DNA of 16,394 nt from Euryarchaeota archaeon UBA258 (GCA_002502605.1 DAPR01000056.1:7428-23821), one strand, 5' to 3'; shown: positions 7,298-14,435, counted from the first letter of the stretch. Notes: generated by a model from the sequence alone, not told the origin. Translations and numbers: made by a program.

Positions 7298-7975
7298 ATG
7301 GGCGTCGCAGTCGTAACCGGAGCAAATCGGGGCCTTGGCGCAGAATGGGTCGCTCAACTTCTCGAGGCTGGCCACACCGTCTACGCCGGATATCGCACTG
7401 CACCTGGGCGGCTCGAAGTGTTGGCTCATGAACGATTAACAATCCATCAGTTAGACGTCCAAGACAAAGGTTCCGTTCAGGCTTTTGCAGAAGCTGCACC
7501 TCATGAGATTGACTTGCTGGTTAACAACGCAGGTGTTGCAGATGGCCGTTGGCGCGACCTGACTGAGATTGATGATGAGTGGGCGCTTGAGGTCATGGAC
7601 ATCAATGCGCTCGGCCCCGTCAGAGTCGTTCAATCCCTTTACCACAAAATGAGTCATGATGGATTGACTAAAGTTGCAATGATCAGCAGCCTGATGGCTT
7701 CGATTGATGATTGTCACATGGGGCGTTCATACGCCTACAGAGCGAGTAAAACTGCGCTTAACATGTTCACCGTAGCAATGAAGAAAGAGGCGATTGAACA
7801 CAACATCAGTTTCGTCATCCTTCACCCGGGGTGGGTGAAGACAAGCATGGGAGGGGACCGGGCTCCGGTTGAAATCCCAGCAAGCATCGAGGGAATGATG
7901 TCTGTCATTGATGGTTTGACGCTTGAGGGAAGCGGTCAGTTCATTCAATATGACGGTGAAATTCTACCTTGGTGA
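7298..7975 (+). CDS. Short-chain dehydrogenase/reductase (SDR)
   Basis: A 225-residue classical SDR. The cofactor motif T-G-A-N-R-G-L-G (residues 7-14 region) begins right after the start. Next come LDVQD for the adenine side, LLVNNAGVADG (N-N-A-G), and the catalytic set Ser135, Tyr147 and Lys151 in the context SYAYRASKTALN, then HPGWVKTSMGG. The A-Y-R-A-S-K-x-A-L-N and PGWVxTxMGG motifs resemble the C-factor/sniffer-like subgroup of SDRs, which have NAD(P)-dependent activity on unknown carbonyl substrates. Glycine-motif context with Arg/Thr after strand 2 (YRTAPGR) suggests NADP(H). A GTG at 7274 would add eight basic residues; the ATG is preferred because it puts strand 1 at the N terminus and a GTTATG box fits a start site between the two. 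Confidence 0.88.
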   Translation: MGVAVVTGANRGLGAEWVAQLLEAGHTVYAGYRTAPGRLEVLAHERLTIHQLDVQDKGSVQAFAEAAPHEIDLLVNNAGVADGRWRDLTEIDDEWALEVMDINALGPVRVVQSLYHKMSHDGLTKVAMISSLMASIDDCHMGRSYAYRASKTALNMFTVAMKKEAIEHNISFVILHPGWVKTSMGGDRAPVEIPASIEGMMSVIDGLTLEGSGQFIQYDGEILPW

Positions 7976-8035
7976 ACACCACACACCTTGCTGAAGAGCG
8001 CATAGTGTTATGATTGAAAATTGGTTGTCACCACC

Positions 8036-8434
8036 ATGGTCGAGGAACGTCCATTGCTCACAATGGTCAAATCTAGGATGATCGGCGAGCCTGATCCGGT
8101 GCTTTCAGCAGCAGACGAAGGGTTGCTCAACACCCTGTCCTCCTTGTGCTCATTCATGACCGCGGAAGATTTAGCGAGTTTCCTTTTTTCGCCGATGTTC
8201 ACCTCGTTAACCAAAGGCCGGGAAGCATTTGTTGTGTTCGAAGTTGGTCTCTTCCTTGATCACACCAAAACCATCGATGTGGTTGGATCAAAGGATGGTT
8301 TGGTGATGGCTGATGCTCAAGCAAGCGGGGCGTTTTCAAACAACATACATACTGTCGTTGATGAACAAGACGCCGTCGATAAATTGGTGATTTGGCACGG
8401 GATGGTGTACACCACAGAGAGCCGATTTTCTTGA
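8036..8434 (+). CDS. Hypothetical protein, 132 residues
   Basis: Not recognised. The frame has the same codon style as its neighbours and no strong competing frame. The first half is predicted helical (AADEGLLNTLSSLCSF, then TAEDLASFLFSPMF). The second half alternates strand-like segments (EAFVVFEVGLF, TIDVVGSKDGLVMAD, LVIWHGMVYTT). There is no signal peptide or membrane helix. A GTTATGA box 23-29 nt upstream of the ATG fits leaderless expression; an in-frame TTG at 8021 is less likely. It follows the SDR gene by 60 nt and its stop lies two bases from the stop of the convergent DDAH-type gene. Confidence 0.65.
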   Translation: MVEERPLLTMVKSRMIGEPDPVLSAADEGLLNTLSSLCSFMTAEDLASFLFSPMFTSLTKGREAFVVFEVGLFLDHTKTIDVVGSKDGLVMADAQASGAFSNNIHTVVDEQDAVDKLVIWHGMVYTTESRFS

Positions 8435-8436
8435 AC

Positions 8437-9246
8437 TCAATAAAACAAGGAGCAGCAAGTGAGTGAGCCATCGGCTGCACGAATTTGACTCATGTCAAGA
8501 ACGACGGGTTCGAGGCCCATCGAGGTTATGGTTTCGAGAATGGTTGGGTAGCCTTCTGCGACCAACACTTGGCCGTTCGGAAGGCCAATCGTGTTGCATC
8601 CATAGGCTTCTTCCTTTGGCATCCATTTGATTTCACAGCCATCCGGTAATTCACCAAATGCGTCGGCTGGGAGGTACCCTTCGGGGACCAAAATTACAGA
8701 ATCGGTTGGGGTCGAACTGATGCTGGTGAGGTGAAGCGCGTGCCCTGGGATTTCCACCACCCGCAAATCGTGGCCAAGATGAGTGAGGAGATCTCGAAGT
8801 TCCTCTATGCCTGCATCATTGGTACGGGAAGAGCGCCCGACGAAGAAAAGGTCCCCAAGGCGGATGATGTCTCCGCCATCCATTCTCGCCTCGCCGTGCA
8901 TTCGGCACACTTGTGTTCCAGAGAGTTGGCGGGTTACGAATTCGGCAATTGGTGGTTGTTCTGCGACCCTTGATGGATGGCCGGGCACAGGAAGAAGGAC
9001 ATGCCCGTCAATCACAACCGCCTGATCTTCAACAAAGATGGAGTCTGGTAGTTCGTTATCTGGAGGGAGTACAGTCACTTCAACGCCAGCAAGAAGAAGG
9101 GCTTCTCTGTAGGCAAGGTGTTGCTTTTTAGCCAGATCCAAATCCGTTGGCCCAGTGCCGAAAAACTTGGCAAGTGCTTGGTCAAAGCAGTCCGGAATTG
9201 CTCGGGTTAAAGCCCGGCCCTTCTGGTCCAAACGAACCGTTGCCAT
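8437..9246 (-). CDS. Dimethylarginine dimethylaminohydrolase (DDAH)-type amidinohydrolase
   Basis: A 269-residue protein of the pentein/GME superfamily. It hydrolyses methylated arginine (or a related guanidine) to citrulline and an amine in DDAH. Aligned by eye to human DDAH1 it keeps LPDSIFVEDQAVV (67-79, with substrate residues Glu73 and Asp74), MDGGDI with Asp123, FVGRSSRTN with Arg141, LHLTS with His172, and the nucleophile in LTCCSL with Cys264. All catalytic positions are present. The human enzyme has the same T-C-C-S context. No signal peptide; probably cytoplasmic. The start is the ATG two codons after a TTG that also opens the frame; a GTTAAG box about 26-29 nt upstream suggests a leaderless transcript. 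Alternative: another guanidine-modifying pentein with altered specificity. Confidence 0.9.
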   Translation of the reverse strand: MATVRLDQKGRALTRAIPDCFDQALAKFFGTGPTDLDLAKKQHLAYREALLLAGVEVTVLPPDNELPDSIFVEDQAVVIDGHVLLPVPGHPSRVAEQPPIAEFVTRQLSGTQVCRMHGEARMDGGDIIRLGDLFFVGRSSRTNDAGIEELRDLLTHLGHDLRVVEIPGHALHLTSISSTPTDSVILVPEGYLPADAFGELPDGCEIKWMPKEEAYGCNTIGLPNGQVLVAEGYPTILETITSMGLEPVVLDMSQIRAADGSLTCCSLFY

Positions 9247-9322
9247 GGTCAAACCGGACGACTGTCCCCCCTTAACCGTTCGCCTGTTCTAGGAATTGAA
9301 TTTCCGGGGACCGGAATCCGTG

Positions 9323-9332
9323 TTTTTTTATT
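9323..9332 (+). promoter_or_regulatory. Possible TATA box of the first M28 lipoprotein gene
   Basis: A T-rich box (seven T, then ATT) lies 75-84 nt before the ATG. Transcription about 25 nt downstream would leave a leader near 50 nt containing a GGAG-ATG mini-ORF of five codons at 9344-9361. It could also be a terminator-like T tract; no other candidate box is closer and clear. Confidence 0.3.
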
Positions 9333-9406
9333 CTGGAAAGGAGATGAAACGAATCAGTTGATGAAAATACCGTTGGGTTCAACAACGAACGCAGGTACGG
9401 CATGGC

Positions 9407-10996
9407 ATGAGGGCTCGCCACGCACGTGCTGGATTGCTTGTTATGCTCATGTTTTCTGCTGCGTTCGCAGGATGTTTTGGTGAAAATGAAAACGAAGCAG
9501 ATGTGCCCGACCTCAGTGATTTGAGGGTGGAGCCTGCGGTTCTTCCTGGTGGCGAATGGACAACAATTGTCTTGACTGCCGATGTTGATATGAGCGTTTT
9601 TATCCCATACTTTGTCCAAGACCCGGGGTCGCTCAGGGCACAAAATGGAACGGTTCTCGATCTTTCGAGGGGGGAATCTGTCGGCATGAATGTGATTTTT
9701 CCTCCTAGAAACAGTGATGTTGTGTTGTTGCTGGGTGAATATGGAAGGGTCGATTGGCCAATTCGCGCCGCTGGAGAATCATGGATGGACTGGGATCTCG
9801 ACCGCTCGAGTGGGTCTGCAGTTATGGCATCGCCAAACGAAGACGAGGGTGGAGTTTGGTCTTGGCTCGTCCCCGGGGACCTACCTGGCGGAGAAGTTGC
9901 TGTCAAGAAGATGCAAACCGTTCGAGACCAACGCTCAGACCTAACTGAAGCTGATGGCGTTGGTGCAAGTGGTGGCTGGGTGAACGGAAGAGATGTCTAC
10001 GAGTGGGTTGATTTCATCACCGACGACACACCATGTGCGACCTGTGGCCCTGATGGGGCTGTGGGGTACCTCGATCGATGGATTGGGAATGCGAATCCAT
10101 CCTATGAACACGCAATTACTTATTTTGAAGGCGTCATGAAGGGCTACGGCTTAGACTCTGTCGAAGTGCATAGATTCCAATCGAACACCGCTTGGGCCGT
10201 GAACATTTGTGGCTACAAAACAGGATCCGTGTATCCTGATGAATGGTTGATCTTTGGTGCTCATTTCGACATTGCCCCCCCTGTGGCTTACACACCAGGC
10301 GTCCTTCCGGGCTATGGAACAAGGCATGGTGCATACGACAATGCAGCGGGTTCGAGCATGGTGTTGACCACAGCGAGTGTGTTAGCAGAATTCGATGCGC
10401 GCCGAACCATGGTGTTTTGTCTCTGGTCCTCCGAAGAGGAGGGGTTGTGGGGCTCGCGTTCTTTTGCCAATGATTTACCTGATGGCGTGACTGTAAGCAA
10501 CTACCTCAACCTCGACATGGCTGGAGTCAATTACCCCGGCGACTACGCACTTTCTGTCTATCTTGGCCCTGATGGCACCGAAGAGGTTGTTGATCAAGCG
10601 GGCATGTACCATTTGGCTGAATGGATTGGAGCTGACGCGCTCAACCTTGCATCTCAAATGGAACGCGGACGAGAGGAATGGTTGGCTGGTGGAGAGAGTC
10701 CGCTCTGGGGGAACCAGTACACTGACACCGTTGCAATCTACGAATCACCAACCGCTCGCAGTGATCATCAATCGTTCCAAAACATCGGCGTAGCCACCTT
10801 AGGATGGAACGGTGTTGTTGATGGGTATCCGTGCTATCACCGCGAATGTGACACAATGGAGACGATGATTGATTACATGGACACCGACGATTCAACCGGA
10901 ATCAATAATTTGGCCCATTCATGGGACATTGTGACATGGTGGGCCGTCTATGCGTTCTTGCACATGGATCAAACACCAGTGCCAAATGAATTGTGA
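9407..10996 (+). CDS. Secreted M28-family zinc aminopeptidase-like lipoprotein
   Basis: A 529-residue exported peptidase. The N terminus is a lipoprotein signal: Arg/His-rich start, hydrophobic core, and lipobox F-A-G-C with Cys23. Residues 35-190 form a beta-rich accessory domain shared with the paralogue at the right end of the window. The M28 catalytic domain follows with the di-zinc ligand set: His286 and Asp288 (GAHFD), Asp311 (AYDNAAGSS), base Glu343 and ligand Glu344 (WSSEEEGLWGS), Asp370 (NLDMAG) and His478 (CYHRECDT). Family members remove N-terminal amino acids or small peptides. A C-x-x-C (Cys210, Cys213) is present here and absent from the paralogue. The stop lies 3 nt from the stop of the convergent SCO1 gene. 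No strong Shine-Dalgarno site. Confidence 0.93.
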   Translation: MRARHARAGLLVMLMFSAAFAGCFGENENEADVPDLSDLRVEPAVLPGGEWTTIVLTADVDMSVFIPYFVQDPGSLRAQNGTVLDLSRGESVGMNVIFPPRNSDVVLLLGEYGRVDWPIRAAGESWMDWDLDRSSGSAVMASPNEDEGGVWSWLVPGDLPGGEVAVKKMQTVRDQRSDLTEADGVGASGGWVNGRDVYEWVDFITDDTPCATCGPDGAVGYLDRWIGNANPSYEHAITYFEGVMKGYGLDSVEVHRFQSNTAWAVNICGYKTGSVYPDEWLIFGAHFDIAPPVAYTPGVLPGYGTRHGAYDNAAGSSMVLTTASVLAEFDARRTMVFCLWSSEEEGLWGSRSFANDLPDGVTVSNYLNLDMAGVNYPGDYALSVYLGPDGTEEVVDQAGMYHLAEWIGADALNLASQMERGREEWLAGGESPLWGNQYTDTVAIYESPTARSDHQSFQNIGVATLGWNGVVDGYPCYHRECDTMETMIDYMDTDDSTGINNLAHSWDIVTWWAVYAFLHMDQTPVPNEL

Positions 10997-10999
10997 AGT

Positions 11000-11719
11000 T
11001 CACTGTTCGTTTCGTGCTTCAATGAGGGTTCGAACGTCCTCAAGAACAAGGTCTGGGAACCAATCATTGTCACCCCACCAGACCTGCTGAAGACCTCGGT
11101 GGTCAACAAGCACGGTCCCGGTGCTATGGTTTACACTGTACGCATCAGGGTGGTGCCGCCCGCCGGTTGAATTCCCACTGTTTGATTCGTTTCCTGATTC
11201 ATTTTCTGATTCATTTCCGTTCAAATCCGAAGGTGCTTCTTCAATCCAAAGTCCGACTCCAAAGTTCACCCATACATCGGTGATGGCCTTGAGTTGGGAT
11301 TCATTATCGACGTCATTGATGGAGAGGTGAGTCCAGTTTGTTGAGCGCCCTTGCTTCCATGCGAGCATGGTCGCGGGGTCGTCGCGCCAGGGGTCGACTG
11401 TGACGGTGATGAATTCTGTAGCGTTATGTTCCTCTTCGGTGAGTTGGCTTGACATCCAGCGAAGATTTTCAGTGACAATGGGGCAGATATCGATGCAATT
11501 TGTGAATAAAAAGGCAATGACGACGACTTTGTTGTCGGTTTCCTCTCCAAAGTCCCACTCATCACCGGTTGCGTTGTTGAGGATGAAATGGTCCACTGCG
11601 ACCACGGGTTCAATGTCCTCTCCATGGTAGGGGGATTCGTCTTTGAACGACTCCGGAGCCAAGCATCCGGAAAGAACAATTGAGAGGCTCAAAAATAGGG
11701 CGGTGGCTGTTTTCATCAT
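11000..11719 (-). CDS. SCO1/SenC/PrrC-family lipoprotein (copper chaperone / thiol redox)
   Basis: A 239-residue exported protein. Two Met codons start a signal with lipobox L-S-G-C (Cys19). The thioredoxin-like domain has FLFTNCIDICP with the SCO copper ligands Cys75 and Cys79 (C-x3-C), TVDPWRDDPAT as in the T-V-D-P-x-x-D-T SCO motif, and the third ligand His198 in AYSVNHSTGTVLVD. SCO proteins deliver Cu(I) or act as thiol reductases for the CuA site of cytochrome oxidase and other copper enzymes. Between the Cys pair and His198 lies a low-complexity insert (167-187) of repeated N-E-S units. It starts 9 nt after the stop of the beta-propeller gene, so both are probably one operon. No oxidase subunit is in the window. 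Confidence 0.9.
   Translation of the reverse strand: MMKTATALFLSLSIVLSGCLAPESFKDESPYHGEDIEPVVAVDHFILNNATGDEWDFGEETDNKVVVIAFLFTNCIDICPIVTENLRWMSSQLTEEEHNATEFITVTVDPWRDDPATMLAWKQGRSTNWTHLSINDVDNESQLKAITDVWVNFGVGLWIEEAPSDLNGNESENESGNESNSGNSTGGRHHPDAYSVNHSTGTVLVDHRGLQQVWWGDNDWFPDLVLEDVRTLIEARNEQ
11182..11217. repeat. Three in-frame 12-bp tandem units inside the SCO1 gene
   Basis: Units ttgattcgtttc, ctgattcatttt and ctgattcatttc stand head to tail. Each encodes four residues on the minus strand, giving the N-E-S series that carries N-x-S sequons. Being a multiple of three, copy-number change would lengthen or shorten the linker without breaking the frame. Confidence 0.8.
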
Positions 11720-11728
11720 GTTCTCACT

Positions 11729-13519
11729 TCAAACGGATGTGCCAAGGTATGGAAGATCGGCTTCGAGTTGGACAATGTACAGTCCTGTGGAGATGCACGA
11801 GGCATAAGTCAGGCCGTCGTGATGTTCAACCGCCCATATGAATGGAGCCCAACTAAAGTCATAGAAACTCGATTGGATTTCTGTTCCATCTTCACCGTGA
11901 GGGAGGTACCATCCAACGGTTGCTTCGAAGTTTGTTGCTGTACGGTCATCGGGATTGGTTGGAGCGACAAGGGTTTCGACATCGATGATCCACAGACCTG
12001 CGTGGTAGTGGGAGATGTAGAGGCGCCCGTCCCATCCGCCGCCGTGGCTTTGATCGGTTGTTTCATCCGTCTCAAAGTACGCGCTGTCGAGGTTGTGGGG
12101 TGAGAAAAGCAACCACTCATTCGCCACGGGGAATGCTTCGCAATCCTCGCCATAGCAGTGATCTTCAGCATAGGGGATTTCCCAATCCCGGATCAATTTG
12201 GGCTTGAATTTGAATTGACCGTCCTCCATGGTGTAGTCGGTGGTGTCGAGGAGGTAAATGATGCCCGTACCAACATTGGTTGAAAGAACCTCAACCGCAG
12301 CAGTCACAAGGTGGACTGGTTCGTCAGAATATCCAACGTGTGAAAGATCGACCATGTTTGGGAAAGGTTCAGCGTAATGGATGTAGGAAACCCTTCCACC
12401 GTTTTCATTGCCTGTTGTGCCACTGTCTGGCTGGCCGTCCCCATCCATGTCGAGGAAATCCATCCATAGGCCAACTTCTTCAGCTCGCCAGCGGCATTGT
12501 ACAGGATTCCCTTGACCGGTTTGGCAAAGGGTTGCGTGTACGAGGTACTCTTCTGGGGAATTGACCGGATGAGGCACATCTGTTACGTCCCCGATTCGAA
12601 GTCCTGCTTCCCAGTAACTGCCATAGATGAACGTGTGGCCATACCTTGGGTCGTTTGGATCTTCACCTGGCCAGAGTTGGACGGTCATGTCGTGAATGTA
12701 GATCCACCCTCCGCGTGTGGTTTCCCAAGCCACTTCATACTCGCCAACTTTGACAATCGTGTGGCCAAAACCGGCTGCTGGAACACCGGGAAGGTTTCTT
12801 GCAGCAGAACCATCGAGGTTCATATGGGCAATGGTGACGCCTCCACAGGCTTCTCCAATAGCATCTTCACACTGTTCGTAATCTGGATTTGCGATGAACA
12901 AATACCATTCTCCATCAATCATGTGCGTGTACAAGTTGTGAGGGCCAGTTGGGTGATCTGCATCGTACCAATTATCAACAAAAATAGGATTTGTTTTGTT
13001 GGTGACGTCGATGAGTGTAGCACTCACTTGAATTGGGTCGCTCCACTCTCCAATGTTCGGATCCGCATTCCCCGGGTCAACAAGTTGGTTTTGTTGGATG
13101 ATGTATTCACGACCGTTGTACTCGAGGTACTTCACATCCAATACCTGGGTGTTAGGGTCGTTATAGACGCCGACGACTGAGGTGTTGTTTGGGTCGGTCA
13201 CATCAACGATGTGCATGTCGTTCCAGCCTGCGAGGTAGGCGTATGTTCTCTCCCCATCAGGAGTTGTAGCGACTTGAATCTCTGCATTCCCTGGTGTGGA
13301 GAGTGGATTGAAATCCATGAGTTCTATGTTATCGGTGCCCGCAATGTGCTGGGATGCATTCGAGTGGTCGTGGCCTTCGAATTGGTAGAGCGGGTCTTCC
13401 TGATCGAAGGTGATGACGTTCTTGCTGCCCTCTTCCTCTGCAGGGCTGAAAACAAGCAATGTGGCTGAACAAAGGAGGATGACGATGAAGATGCCGAGGC
13501 CTGTCTGCTTCGCGCTCAT
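11729..13519 (-). CDS. Secreted His-rich LVIVD-repeat beta-propeller protein
   Basis: A 596-residue protein. A signal peptide or signal anchor (residues 7-25) is followed by repeated strands of the LVIVD type: AYLAGWNDMHIVDVTDP (94-110), ATLIDVTNKTNP, GLRIGDVTDVPHP, YISHYHAGLWIIDV (501-514) and GLYIVQL near the end. This fits a six- to eight-bladed propeller (COG5276-like). It has 24 His, including PHNL twice (193-196, 474-477), SHYH and EHH, and several Cys pairs. D-M-D-G-D-G-Q-P-D at 357-365 is a calcium-loop pattern. The enzyme or binding role is unknown. Placement directly upstream of SCO1 suggests a copper protein; this is inference. The frame is open for 47 more codons upstream, but that part overlaps the divergent gene and lacks a signal sequence, so the ATG before the signal was chosen. 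Confidence 0.85.
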   Translation of the reverse strand: MSAKQTGLGIFIVILLCSATLLVFSPAEEEGSKNVITFDQEDPLYQFEGHDHSNASQHIAGTDNIELMDFNPLSTPGNAEIQVATTPDGERTYAYLAGWNDMHIVDVTDPNNTSVVGVYNDPNTQVLDVKYLEYNGREYIIQQNQLVDPGNADPNIGEWSDPIQVSATLIDVTNKTNPIFVDNWYDADHPTGPHNLYTHMIDGEWYLFIANPDYEQCEDAIGEACGGVTIAHMNLDGSAARNLPGVPAAGFGHTIVKVGEYEVAWETTRGGWIYIHDMTVQLWPGEDPNDPRYGHTFIYGSYWEAGLRIGDVTDVPHPVNSPEEYLVHATLCQTGQGNPVQCRWRAEEVGLWMDFLDMDGDGQPDSGTTGNENGGRVSYIHYAEPFPNMVDLSHVGYSDEPVHLVTAAVEVLSTNVGTGIIYLLDTTDYTMEDGQFKFKPKLIRDWEIPYAEDHCYGEDCEAFPVANEWLLFSPHNLDSAYFETDETTDQSHGGGWDGRLYISHYHAGLWIIDVETLVAPTNPDDRTATNFEATVGWYLPHGEDGTEIQSSFYDFSWAPFIWAVEHHDGLTYASCISTGLYIVQLEADLPYLGTSV

Positions 13520-13548
13520 GTTAACGGCTGCAATCTCTTCCGTTTTGT

Positions 13549-13555
13549 CTTTATG
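13549..13555. promoter_or_regulatory. Candidate shared TATA box between divergent genes
   Basis: CTTTATG read on plus lies 22-28 nt before the ATG at 13577, and CATAAAG read on minus lies 30-36 nt before the ATG at 13519. The spacer is only 57 nt, so one AT-rich box may serve both directions. No other AT-rich element is present in the spacer. Confidence 0.4.
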
Positions 13556-13576
13556 TCGCGTACCTGTGGCGAAATC

Positions 13577-14245
13577 ATGTCCGGCGGCCATCGTCAATTC
13601 AGCGCATTCTTGATGGTGGCGCTCATCGGGCTCTTGGTTGCGTCTACCGCATCGGCGCATGAACAGGAAACGTACAATGTCATCGTGGTTGCTGATGGGC
13701 CGATGCCTGCAAACATCACCGACAGTGATTTTGTTCAGGGGAATGCCGTCGTATTTCGCATGAAAGACACCACAGAAAACGCTTCAATCCGAATCACTCT
13801 CGATACAGATCTGAACGGAGCGTTCGACAACCAAAGTGACAATCGGTCTGATTGGCTCGTCTACGCTTGTGAATTAACAGACAATGGCACGCTTGTCGAC
13901 GAAGATTGTTCCGTTTCCTACACCTATGAATTCGCCACCAACGCAACGCCGGGCGCCTATGCTTATCAGTTGGAATGGAGCATCAATGAAACGGTAACGG
14001 CCGTTGAAAATTATTCCATCCTTTTGTGGAAAGACGTTCACGAAGAGCCGGGCGTTCCAACCTTGGGGGATTGCTTTGGAATTGGTTGTGATGTTCAAGA
14101 TGCTGTGGAGGAGGGCGACGACCAATCCCGTGATCTAATGCTCATTGCCGTAGCGGCAGGGGCTGCAATCGGCGCCATTGGATTGGCCATAAGCATCCGG
14201 AACGATGCTAAACTCGCCTCCAAGGTGTTGGTTGAAGAGGAGTAA
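13577..14245 (+). CDS. Membrane-anchored surface protein with mature N-terminal His, unknown family
   Basis: A 222-residue exported protein, not assigned to a family. A signal peptide (core FLMVALIGLLVA) ends in A-S-A, so the predicted mature protein begins with His28 (HEQETYNVIVV). The body (28-175) is beta-rich with two Cys pairs (C-x14-C and C-x4-C). Eight N-x-S/T sequons lie there (NIT, NAS, NQS, NRS, NGT, NAT, NET, NYS). A C-terminal helix (about 187-207) anchors it with a short cytoplasmic tail. A mature N-terminal His is typical of His-brace copper proteins such as CopC and LPMOs, but the second ligand cannot be assigned here: His168 (KDVHEEP) is the only other His in the exported part. 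The ATG was chosen over the one at 13553 because the TATA box spacing gives a leaderless start here. Confidence 0.8.
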   Translation: MSGGHRQFSAFLMVALIGLLVASTASAHEQETYNVIVVADGPMPANITDSDFVQGNAVVFRMKDTTENASIRITLDTDLNGAFDNQSDNRSDWLVYACELTDNGTLVDEDCSVSYTYEFATNATPGAYAYQLEWSINETVTAVENYSILLWKDVHEEPGVPTLGDCFGIGCDVQDAVEEGDDQSRDLMLIAVAAGAAIGAIGLAISIRNDAKLASKVLVEEE

Positions 14246-14400
14246 TCACCCTTCGATGAGCGGGCAACGTGGATCGAGGTCATCCACGATGACGGCGTTC
14301 GCCCAGAGGTATTGGACTCGCCGAGGTTTTGCTTTCAGGGTGATGAGCACGTCAAAGGAGTTCGTTTTCCATTCCATTCTATCAGGTATTCCTTGGTCAT
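14246..14400 (-). pseudogene. Small gene apparently frame-broken by a 5-bp duplication (or 43-residue ORF)
   Basis: On the minus strand a leaderless-type ATG at 14400 opens MTKEYLIEW but the frame stops after 21 residues. From the next tandem copy of GAATG onward a different frame runs on with a protein-like tail: KTNSFDVLITLKAKPRRVQ, then YLWANAVIVDDLDPRCP, to a TGA at 14246-14248 directly beside the stop of the convergent gene. Removing one GAATG copy (14369-14378 region) would join both parts into one 49-residue protein. The intact alternative is a 43-residue ORF from the ATG at 14377. A TATA box (14422-14429) sits about 25 nt before position 14400. The family is not recognised; V-I-V-D-D-L and a lone Cys give no clue. 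Sequencing error, a real null allele, or internal start are all open. Confidence 0.5.
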
Positions 14401-14421
14401 GAACCCTTATCAAAGCATTGC

Positions 14422-14429
14422 CTATTTAT
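14422..14429 (-). promoter_or_regulatory. TATA box for the small minus-strand gene
   Basis: Read on the minus strand the box is ATAAATAG, centred about 25 nt before the ATG at 14400, the spacing expected for a leaderless archaeal mRNA. Confidence 0.45.
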
Positions 14430-14435
14430 GATGGG

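Noticed and set aside
12497..13180. Plus-strand open frame of 227 residues
   Set aside because: Antisense to the propeller; the minus frame has a signal peptide and repeated LVIVD strands, so this is shadow coding.
13520..13660. Longer N terminus for the propeller protein
   Set aside because: It would bury the signal peptide 50 residues in and overlap the divergent gene.
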